12,526 nt of DNA. Origin: SM23-73-3 sp965369445 (GTDB taxonomy: Bacteria; Zixibacteria; MSB-5A5; SM1-73). How positions within the stretch are numbered: the first letter of the stretch is position 1; the number at the start of each line of letters is the position of its first letter. Location of the stretch: NCBI GenBank assembly GCA_965369445.1, contig CBDUQU010000090.1, positions 1-12,526 on the forward strand, in the 5' to 3' direction. Below, piece by piece: positions 1-5,071 of the stretch. Both the position numbers and the translations under genes were made by a program. Under the pieces are notes generated by a model. It had not been told where the DNA came from. It was given only the letters and a program-made list of their open reading frames with translations, and did not search any database.

Positions 1-1375
1 GAGGTTTGGTGAAGTGCTGTTTGGGGATTAGCTCAAGAAGATCCAGTTTCTCCCTCTCCCTCAGGGCCGGCAGTTTATTCTCTTCAGGCTCTTCCGAATT
101 GTCTTCCTTCACCTCCTGGTAGACTCTCAGGAAACCATCAAACAGGAGTCGGCTCGCCGAGGCTCTAAACAGGTATTTCCCCGCTTCAATATCAACTGTT
201 GTGGAATCGTAGATAGCCGCGCTCATCTGCGAGGCGACAAACCTGTTCCAGATTAGCTGGTAAAGCCTGTACTGATCCTTGGTCAGGTATCCCTTGATCT
301 TCTCCGGTAGGTGGTCCACGTAGGTGGGTCTTATGGCCTCGTGAGCTTCCTGAGCTGCTTTCCTTGATTTGTAGCGCCTGGGCGTCAGCGGCAGGTACTC
401 CTTCCCGTAAGTCTTGCCGATCAACTCGCTGGCTGCTTTTCTGGCCACCTCCGCCACCCTGAAGGAGTCGGTACGCATGTAAGTTATCAGGCCCGCACTT
501 CCCATATCCCCCAACTCCACCCCTTCATACAGCTCCTGGGCGATGCCCATGGTCTTTTTCGGCGAGAACGATAGTCGTCGCGCCGCATCCTGCTGCAGGG
601 AGCTGGTAATATATGGCGGATACGGGTTGCGTTTCTTCTTCTCTCGTTTAACCTCCGCCACCACGAACTCTTGACCGACGATGTCGGCGCGGACCTGCTC
701 CGCTTCCTTCTCGGTCGCTATTTCGAAATCTCCGTTGTCGATCTTCTCCAGCCTGGCAGAAAACGACTCCTTCTCTTCAGTCTCCAGAAGCGCGGTTATG
801 CTCCAGTACTCCTTGGGCACGAAGCCTTTGATCTGCTCGTCCCTTTCGCAGATGATGCGCAGGGCCACCGACTGCACCCTGCCGGCGCTTAGGCCCTTGT
901 AAACGGTCTTCCACAGAAACGGGGAGACCTTGTAGCCCACCAGCCGGTCCAGAACCCGGCGGGCCTGCTGGGCATTCACCCGGTTCATGTCGATCTGGCC
1001 CGCCTTCTCTATTCCTTCCAAAACCGCCTCTTTGGTGATTTCGTTGAAGGAGGCGCGGAAGATCCGGGGGTTGATCTTCTCGATTTCCTGGGCAATGTGC
1101 CAGGCGATGGCTTCTCCCTCACGATCCGGGTCCGGGGCCAGATAGACTGCTTTCGCTTTTCGTGACCGGGACTTGAGCTTATCTAATATCTTTTTTTTCC
1201 CTTTTATTATCTCATAATCGGGGGCAAAGTCGTTTTCGATCTCTACCCCCAGTTTCCTCTGGGGAAGATCCTTCACGTGGCCCACCGATGCCTCTACCAC
1301 GAACTCCTTGCCCAGGAACTTCTTCAGGGCCTTGGTCTTGGCGGGTGACTCGACTATCACCAGGTTGCTATCCAC
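1..1375 (-). CDS. topA: DNA topoisomerase I, N-terminal part (3' end beyond the window)
   Basis: Type IA topoisomerase that relaxes negatively supercoiled DNA by a single-strand break and passage through a 5'-phosphotyrosine intermediate. About 458 codons are present and open to the window edge. Translating the minus strand gives the Toprim start NLVIVESPAKTKALKKFLG with the catalytic Glu at residue 9, the acidic triad in APDPDREGE (D82, D84, E86), and the active-site Tyr in ITYMRTDS at residue 299. QEAHEAIRPT, another family signature, follows. The start is GTG at 1375, because AAGGAG lies about 8 nt upstream and the reading immediately enters the Toprim strand. The C-terminal zinc-ribbon region expected for the family lies outside the window. 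The gene lies 60 nt after rpoZ on the same strand, so co-transcription with yicC-gmk-rpoZ is likely. Identification is very secure. Confidence 0.97.
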   Translation of the reverse strand, partial: MDSNLVIVESPAKTKALKKFLGKEFVVEASVGHVKDLPQRKLGVEIENDFAPDYEIIKGKKKILDKLKSRSRKAKAVYLAPDPDREGEAIAWHIAQEIEKINPRIFRASFNEITKEAVLEGIEKAGQIDMNRVNAQQARRVLDRLVGYKVSPFLWKTVYKGLSAGRVQSVALRIICERDEQIKGFVPKEYWSITALLETEEKESFSARLEKIDNGDFEIATEKEAEQVRADIVGQEFVVAEVKREKKKRNPYPPYITSSLQQDAARRLSFSPKKTMGIAQELYEGVELGDMGSAGLITYMRTDSFRVAEVARKAASELIGKTYGKEYLPLTPRRYKSRKAAQEAHEAIRPTYVDHLPEKIKGYLTKDQYRLYQLIWNRFVASQMSAAIYDSTTVDIEAGKYLFRASASRLLFDGFLRVYQEVKEDNSEEPEENKLPALREREKLDLLELIPKQHFTKP

Positions 1376-1435
1376 TCAGATCGCTCCTTATCCGAAAGCT
1401 TAATTCTCAGAGGTTTGAGGATATCAGGCAGGCGC

Positions 1436-1663
1436 CTAAGTTCTCTCAGGCCTCTCGAATTCCACTTTTCCTTTCAGCACATTGCTCATGGCCTCGGCGA
1501 TGACCTTCGGCTGCTTTTCCTCCGGCTCAACTGTTTCCTCTTCCTCCGGTTTCTCCCTCAGCCTTTCCAAGTTTAACCTCCTGGCATGTTTGGCAACCAC
1601 CAGAACCGCTTCAAACCGGTTACTGTACCTCTTATCCAATTTCTCGCCAGCATCTAATTCCAT
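1436..1663 (-). CDS. rpoZ: RNA polymerase omega subunit
   Basis: Small subunit that binds the C-terminal region of beta' and assists RNA polymerase assembly. The 75-residue product contains the omega-family core KRYSNRFEAVLVVAKHARRLN near residues 11-32. A Glu/Pro-rich linker (REKPEEEETVEPEEKQP) follows, then the family tail KVIAEAMSNVLKGKVEF. I chose the ATG at 1663 because GGGAGG sits 5 nt upstream. An in-frame ATG at 1687 would add eight residues (MTKPREEL) but has only a weak CAGG before it. The position after gmk and before topA matches the widespread yicC-gmk-rpoZ order and supports the call. The acidic linker is somewhat long, but nothing looks broken. Identification rests on motif resemblance and context, because omega is short and poorly conserved. 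Confidence 0.88.
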   Translation of the reverse strand: MELDAGEKLDKRYSNRFEAVLVVAKHARRLNLERLREKPEEEETVEPEEKQPKVIAEAMSNVLKGKVEFERPERT

Positions 1664-1862
1664 CAGTTCCTCCCTTGGCTTTGTCATCCTGTGGCAAAAA
1701 GGGTAAACGACATATCCTTAGGAAATCTTTGCCCGATCTGAAGAGAAGTTTCCATTCTCTCGCTGCATCAGGAGCCGGGCCACTCTAAATAAGCCGGTTG
1801 TTATTAACCGATTCTCTCTTAATCGCGAGTCAGAACTAATCTCGCCTATGGATCTTGGACTT

Positions 1863-2483
1863 TCAGGTTACTCCTTTGCCCTTCCTCCAACTGGCGTAAT
1901 CGAACCGGGCGGATTTTAGCCTCTCCGATTCTATGATCTTCTCCACCGACTTCACCGTCTGACCTAAGTCCTTGTTTATCACGACATAATCATACTTCGA
2001 CCAGAAGGTCATTTCCCTTAACCCCGTCTTCAGCCGCTGCTTCATCTCCGCCGTTTCTTCCGTTCCCCTGTGGGCCAGTCTTCTTTTGAGTTCGCTCATG
2101 GACGGCGGCAGAAGAAAGATCAGAACACTCTGCGGGTATTTTCTCTTCATGGCCATTCCCCCCTGCACGTCCAGAACGAAAAAGGCTACCTTGCCTTCCT
2201 CTTTTTCTTTGGTCACAAATCTCTTCAGCGTCCCGTATCGGTATCCGTGCACCCAGGCCCATTCGACGAATTCCTTGTTTCTTATTTTCCTTTTGAACTC
2301 CTCCTCGGTGAGGAAGATATAGTCCCTGCCCTGCCTTTCTCCCTTTCTTCGCTTCCTGGTGGTGGCGGAGACGGAACGAACATAACTCTTGTGCTTTCTT
2401 AATATCCTCTCACAGACCGTGGTCTTTCCTCCTCCCGAGGGAGAAGACAGAACCACCAGGGTTTCCTTTCTCTTAGCACTCAC
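1863..2483 (-). CDS. gmk: Guanylate kinase
   Basis: Transfers a phosphate from ATP to GMP, making GDP in purine nucleotide metabolism. The 206-residue length is typical. The P-loop is SSPSGGGKTT (about residues 13-22). The GMP-binding segment SATTRKRRKGERQGRDY carries the conserved TTR, GE and DY positions, followed by EWAWVHGYRYGT, the equivalent of the family's E-x-x-VHGxxYGT. The C-terminal YDYVVIN matches the usual kinase tail. The start is GTG at 2483, with GAGGT about 9 nt upstream. An upstream region of several hundred bases holds a palindrome, a terminator-like hairpin and a yicC 3'-end remnant. In the usual order gmk would follow yicC more closely, so that stretch looks secondarily expanded. 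Identification is secure. Confidence 0.97.
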   Translation of the reverse strand: MSAKRKETLVVLSSPSGGGKTTVCERILRKHKSYVRSVSATTRKRRKGERQGRDYIFLTEEEFKRKIRNKEFVEWAWVHGYRYGTLKRFVTKEKEEGKVAFFVLDVQGGMAMKRKYPQSVLIFLLPPSMSELKRRLAHRGTEETAEMKQRLKTGLREMTFWSKYDYVVINKDLGQTVKSVEKIIESERLKSARFDYASWRKGKGVT

Positions 2484-2529
2484 GAAAAGCTGACCTCAGT
2501 ATTGGACTTAACGTTTCCTGCTCCATCCT

Positions 2530-2558
2530 GATTCTACATCTGTAGAATCGGCACTCAA
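2530..2558 (-). promoter_or_regulatory. Possible gmk promoter overlapping a perfect palindrome
   Basis: On the minus strand TTGAGT (2558-2553) and TAGAAT (2536-2531) are 16 nt apart and resemble -35 and -10 boxes, about 50 nt upstream of the gmk GTG. The -10 lies inside a perfect inverted repeat with arms GATTCTACA (2530-2538) and TGTAGAATC (2541-2549). The palindrome could be an operator or simply a hairpin. The assignment is by consensus matching only. Confidence 0.3.
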
Positions 2559-2585
2559 GACACATCAGATGCCTCAATTATGCGA

Positions 2586-2605
2586 AAAAGGCGAAATCGC
2601 CTTTT
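2586..2605. terminator. Bidirectional terminator-like hairpin between hepT and gmk
   Basis: AAAAGGCGA and TCGCCTTTT form a 9-bp stem around AA. Each strand has a T-run at the 3' side of the stem (about five T on the minus strand, four on the plus). This would separate gmk from read-through of the toxin-antitoxin pair. It is enclosed by a wider inverted repeat, ACATCAGA (2562-2569) with TCTGATGT (2651-2658). Confidence 0.5.
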
Positions 2606-2704
2606 GGGGATGACTACATCTGCGAATCTCGGTTCGTAACGGACAAGTTGTCTGATGTCAACTCAACACCTATCTTTCACCCTGAAGTAATTTGACTTTG
2701 AATT

Positions 2705-2732
2705 CGTCATTCGTCATGCGTCATCCGTCATT
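2705..2732. repeat. 7-bp tandem repeat, four units of CGTCATN
   Basis: CGTCATT, CGTCATG, CGTCATC and CGTCATT stand head to tail. The matching site at 3596-3616 has three units, so the copies differ by exactly one 7-bp unit. The array straddles the yicC stop codon in both copies. Confidence 0.9.
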
Positions 2733-2802
2733 CAATATTCTGTACCTGCTCTCTTATCCTCTCGATCTCCTCTTTCAGGAAGATCACCTTCTCCAGGATT
2801 TC
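2728..2802 (-). pseudogene. Remnant of a second yicC 3' end (24 codons plus stop)
   Basis: Read on the minus strand, this encodes EILEKVIFLKEEIERIREQV followed by QNIE and TGA. That matches the C-terminus of the intact YicC just upstream at 22 of 24 residues. Five of the seven differing codons are synonymous (for example CTG/TTA, AGG/AGA, AAT/AAC), so the piece descends from a yicC that was under protein-level selection. No homology to yicC continues beyond about 2802; that end abuts DNA next to the hepT stop. It has no start of its own and is presumed non-functional. With the intact 3' end it brackets the mntA-hepT pair, as expected of an insertion into the 3' end of yicC that restored the gene. 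Confidence 0.88.
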
Positions 2803-2848
2803 CCATTGGTGAAGAACACCGAAGGGAAGCAAGAACACCACAAGACCC

Positions 2849-3208
2849 CTACTCTTTTGTCTCTCTTTCAATATCCTCCAGCACTGTCTGAATCAAAGGC
2901 CTAACCGGCGGCAATTCTTTGTCTATTACCTCCCATACGATTTCCAGGTCAATACCAAAATACTCGTGGATGAGTTTATCTCTCATCCCTGCCATCCTTT
3001 TCCAGGGAATTCCGGGATGTTCTGCTCTTAGGCTGTCAGGTATTTTCTTTGCTGCCTCTCCGATGACTTCCAGGCTCCGTACAACAGCATTAATTGTCTT
3101 CTTGTCCTTGACAAAATCCTCAAATTGCATTCCGCTGGTAAAATCCTCCACCTCTCCGAGAGCTTCAACAATGTCCTGAACGTAATCCCCCAACTCTCTC
3201 CTTTTCAT
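2849..3208 (-). CDS. hepT: HepT-type HEPN toxin (DUF86 RNase) of a MNT-HEPN pair
   Basis: Toxin of the HepT-MntA type II-like toxin-antitoxin family. HEPN toxins of this group cleave RNA and are silenced when the partner MntA attaches AMP groups to a tyrosine. The 119-residue protein is all-helical in character and contains a complete RX4HXY motif, RDKLIHEY (R76, H81, Y83), followed by FGID. Y83 is the residue expected to be AMPylated. The ATG overlaps the mntA stop as ATGA, implying translational coupling with the antitoxin made first. The pair lies between the intact yicC 3' end and a duplicate of that end, so it is probably acquired. No truncation or loss of key residues is visible, so the toxin looks active. 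Family assignment is firm; activity here is inferred. Confidence 0.93.
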   Translation of the reverse strand: MKRRELGDYVQDIVEALGEVEDFTSGMQFEDFVKDKKTINAVVRSLEVIGEAAKKIPDSLRAEHPGIPWKRMAGMRDKLIHEYFGIDLEIVWEVIDKELPPVRPLIQTVLEDIERETKE

Positions 3209-3510
3209 AAGAATGCAACCTCACTTAGGATGTGTTTCCCAATTCTTGGTTTAAGAGCTTTTTTTGACACAAGGTCTACTTTCCTCCCGATAAGGTCGCT
3301 GAGGTACTCTTCAAGCTCAAGAAACTTGAATAACCCTATGGGCTCTTTGAACTCAACCAATATGTCCACGTCGCTTGTGGCCTCATCCTCGCCTCGCACC
3401 ATGGAGCCGAAGATTCCTATTTCCTTGACTTTGAACTGCTCGGTCAAGATCCCCCTTTTTTCCTTCACTATTTTTCCTATCCTCTCAAGCGGTTTTGTTT
3501 CGTGCTTCAT
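3205..3510 (-). CDS. mntA: MntA-type minimal nucleotidyltransferase antitoxin
   Basis: Partner of HepT. Family members transfer AMP from ATP to the toxin's HEPN tyrosine and so neutralise it. The 101-residue protein carries the GSX10DXD signature: G35-S36, ten residues, then D47-V-D49. A third likely metal-binding carboxylate is D79 in GRKVDLV. This is the usual length for stand-alone minimal nucleotidyltransferases. The start ATG at 3510 is preceded by AGAAGAG at SD distance. The stop overlaps the hepT start by 4 nt (ATGA). It begins 101 nt after the yicC stop, with only the 7-bp repeats and flanking repeat sequence between, so it may be read from the yicC promoter. Key residues are all present. 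Confidence 0.93.
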   Translation of the reverse strand: MKHETKPLERIGKIVKEKRGILTEQFKVKEIGIFGSMVRGEDEATSDVDILVEFKEPIGLFKFLELEEYLSDLIGRKVDLVSKKALKPRIGKHILSEVAFL

Positions 3511-3562
3511 CTGATCTCTTCTTAGAGTTATTATTAAGGTGTCTGTTACCGACCAGAGATTG

Positions 3563-3686
3563 ATCTTTCGCCCTGGAGTAAATCGACTTTGAATTCGTCA
3601 TTCGTCATGCGTCATTCGATGTTCTGCACCTGCTCTCTTATTCTCTCGATCTCCTCTTTTAAGAAGATCACCTTCTGCGAGATTTC
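3563..3686. repeat. Direct repeat, proximal copy (intact yicC 3' end)
   Basis: Partner of the repeat at 2672-2802, containing the true yicC terminus, the stop at 3612-3614 and about 50 nt downstream. Its inner part holds three CGTCATN units (3596-3616). The stretch from GACTTTGAATTCG through the second 7-mer is identical in the two copies. Confidence 0.9.
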
Positions 3687-4490
3687 AGCGTCGGCAGTTT
3701 TGGATCCGATGGTGTTGGCTTCCCGGTTCATCTCCTGAAGCAAGAAGTTGAGTCTTTTTCCCACCGGCCGATCTTCCTTCAGGGCGGAGAGAAATTGCTG
3801 ATTGTGACTTCTGAAGCGGACGCACTCCTCGGCCACATCACACTTTTCCGCCATCAGAGCCACCTCGAGTTCGATTCTATGCTGGTCAACCACTATGTTG
3901 TCCAGAAGCTCTGCAATTCTGGTTTTGAGCTTTTTTCTATGATTTTCTATGCTCTTTGGGGTCAACCTCTCTATCTCGGGAATCGTCTCCTCTAATCGTG
4001 CAACCCTTTCGGCTAAATCCTGTGACAGCTTGGCCCCTTCTGCTTCACGCATCCGGTTGAACTCCTCCAAAGCCCGCTGGGTTACCTCTGAAACCACCTC
4101 CCAGGCCTTCTCCAGATCCGGCTCCTCCTTTTCCACCTTGACTAAATCGGGCAGGCCGAAGAACTGATCCAAGCGGACGTCCCCGGACAGGTCGTACCGT
4201 TCCTTGAGCTGCTTCATTATGTTGAAATAGACGTCGGCCGCCTCTTCGTTCAGCTTGGCGTAAGAAGCAACCGGAGATGTCTCTTCCCAGCCTAAGGCGA
4301 AGCTTATCTTGCCCCGGCCGATGCTGGAGAGGATCATCTCCTTCAGCTTGGATTCTAAGGGGGAGAGTTGTTTGGGCAGACGGAATTGTATCTCGCAAAA
4401 GCGATTGTTGACCGAGCTTATCTCCACCGTAGCCTTCAGGTTCTCCTCAACCAACTCGGCCCTGCCATATCCGGTCATGCTTGCTACCAT
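3612..4490 (-). CDS. yicC: YicC/YloC family endoribonuclease
   Basis: Cytoplasmic protein of the YicC/YloC family, whose characterised members are endoribonucleases involved in RNA decay. The 292-residue length is standard. The N-terminus MVASMTGYGRAE matches the family's 'SMTGfGRa' signature. The C-terminal region NREANTIGSKTADAEIS, then VIFLKEEIERIREQVQNIE, is the conserved DUF1732-type end. A Glu/Arg-rich middle probably forms long helices. The start ATG at 4490 has GGAGA 5 nt upstream, and a near-consensus promoter sits about 25 nt further up. It heads the yicC-gmk-rpoZ-topA run, interrupted by mntA-hepT. The last 24 codons are duplicated downstream at 2728-2802. Identification is secure. 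Confidence 0.96.
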   Translation of the reverse strand: MVASMTGYGRAELVEENLKATVEISSVNNRFCEIQFRLPKQLSPLESKLKEMILSSIGRGKISFALGWEETSPVASYAKLNEEAADVYFNIMKQLKERYDLSGDVRLDQFFGLPDLVKVEKEEPDLEKAWEVVSEVTQRALEEFNRMREAEGAKLSQDLAERVARLEETIPEIERLTPKSIENHRKKLKTRIAELLDNIVVDQHRIELEVALMAEKCDVAEECVRFRSHNQQFLSALKEDRPVGKRLNFLLQEMNREANTIGSKTADAEISQKVIFLKEEIERIREQVQNIE

Positions 4491-4514
4491 ACGATTCTCC
4501 GACGATAAGTTGTT

Positions 4515-4542
4515 ATTATAGTCTATTACTCCCCTTTGTCAA
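4515..4542 (-). promoter_or_regulatory. Near-consensus sigma-70 promoter for yicC
   Basis: On the minus strand a perfect TTGACA (4542-4537) and a perfect TATAAT (4520-4515) are separated by 16 nt. The predicted start of transcription is near 4508, giving a leader of about 18 nt before the yicC ATG. This is the best promoter match in the window and probably drives yicC and the genes after it. Confidence 0.8.
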
Positions 4543-4602
4543 CCAAAGTTTGCCCGTGGTCTGCTTCACGCGCCACCGACTCGGACGCTCCATCTATAGG
4601 TC

Positions 4603-4632
4603 CGAAATGCCCCGCCACAGGCGGGGCTTTCG
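4603..4632. repeat. Palindrome, family A copy 1
   Basis: GCCCCGCC (4609-4616) pairs with GGCGGGGC (4620-4627) around ACA. CGAAA and TTTCG extend the stem past a bulged T. A related element, with the same GTCCGA lead-in, C-rich arm, GCC-RCA-GGC apex and TTTCG end, occurs at 7057-7092. This suggests a dispersed REP-like family rather than a dedicated terminator. Confidence 0.7.
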
Positions 4633-4658
4633 CATCAAAAGGAAAAAAATGTTATTGT

Positions 4659-4708
4659 CCGTCGGGTCCCCTGACCCGACGGGGTAAACTTGCCAGGTCA
4701 GGGGATCC
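4659..4708. repeat. Palindrome with two mutually exclusive folds
   Basis: CCGTCGGGTC (4659-4668) and GACCCGACGG (4673-4682) form a perfect 10-bp stem with loop CCCT. Alternatively, 4664-4676 can pair with GGTCAGGGGATCC (4696-4708) at 12 of 13 positions. On the minus strand the short stem is followed, about 10 nt on, by seven T. It lies 3' of the glmS-DUF2283 transcript and 5' of yicC. Confidence 0.65.
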
Positions 4709-4734
4709 GGCAGGCACAGGAACAAAAGAGAAAT

Positions 4735-4768
4735 GTCGGATAGTCCCCCTACGGGGGACATGTCCGAC
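4735..4768 (-). terminator. Likely terminator after glmS-DUF2283
   Basis: GTCGGA (4735-4740) pairs with TCCGAC (4763-4768), enclosing GTCCCCC (4743-4749) with GGGGGAC (4753-4759). Read on the minus strand, the hairpin is followed by ATTTCTCTTTTG, a T-rich tail. It begins 13 nt past the glmS 3'-end remnant, so it would end the glmS-DUF2283 message. It may also be one more member of the local palindrome cluster. Confidence 0.5.
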
Positions 4769-4780
4769 CTACAACCGACC

Positions 4781-4828
4781 TTACTCAACTGTAACGCTTT
4801 TGGCCAAGTTCTTGGGTTGGTCTATGTT
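4781..4828 (-). pseudogene. Remnant of a second glmS 3' end (15 codons plus stop)
   Basis: Read on the minus strand this gives NIDQPKNLAKSVTVE and TAA. The intact GlmS ends NVDQPRNLAKSVTVE and TAA, so 13 of 15 residues are identical and the other two are conservative. At the DNA level 12 of 48 positions differ; 10 of 16 codons differ, 8 of them synonymously. Such a pattern means the two ends diverged as coding sequence, most likely in different lineages, rather than by recent tandem duplication. Homology stops sharply at the Asn codon. The DUF2283 gene sits between this piece and the intact glmS end. In other bacteria this part of glmS is the recognition site of Tn7-type transposons. Confidence 0.85.
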
Positions 4829-4853
4829 TTCGTCATGCAAAAATGGAATATGT

Positions 4854-5069
4854 TCACCCGACCTTTGCCAAAGGCAAATCAAAACTTATTTGTCCTAGCT
4901 CTTTGATGGACATTCTCTCCGACAGGCCGAGGATCTCGATGCCAAAGATTTTTCCTGAACTGTCCAGATCAATTAGAATACCCTCTTTTACTTTTTTTGT
5001 TTTTCCAACCTTTCCTTCTTGGAATTGAATGTAAAGAGCATCCGCTTTAGGATCGTAACTGATTTTCAT
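4854..5069 (-). CDS. DUF2283 domain protein
   Basis: A 71-residue protein that fits the DUF2283 family over its whole length: MKISYDPKADALYIQFQEG, then a VKEGILIDLD strand and GIEILGLSER. The family has no firmly established biochemical role; small members are often found beside genes for toxin-like proteins, but no such partner is visible here. The ATG at 5069 lies only 2 nt after the glmS stop. Its Shine-Dalgarno GGAG is formed by the final glmS codons (GTG GAG TAA), so translation is probably coupled to glmS. The gene is enclosed by the intact glmS end and a diverged duplicate of that end, which points to acquisition as a cassette. Family assignment is good; function is unknown. Confidence 0.85.
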   Translation of the reverse strand: MKISYDPKADALYIQFQEGKVGKTKKVKEGILIDLDSSGKIFGIEILGLSERMSIKELGQISFDLPLAKVG

Positions 5070-5071
5070 TC

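Larger units (their letters stand above)
2672..2802. repeat. Direct repeat, distal copy (yicC 3' end plus downstream sequence)
   Basis: Aligns along its whole length to 3563-3686 in the same orientation. I count about 13 mismatches in 124 aligned positions plus one 7-nt insertion, so about 90% identity. It includes the last 25 codons of yicC and about 55 nt beyond the stop. The two copies flank the mntA-hepT pair. Confidence 0.9.

Noticed and set aside
1190..1199. Run of eight A in topA (minus strand, after GGG), a possible frameshift or slippage site
   Set aside because: The main frame continues intact through all topoisomerase motifs, and no meaningful alternative frame or stimulatory structure is evident; probably just a Lys-rich stretch.
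1688..1862. Small gene between gmk and rpoZ
   Set aside because: Only very short frames without SD or recognisable pattern; a minor hairpin CGGTT/AACCG is the only structure seen.
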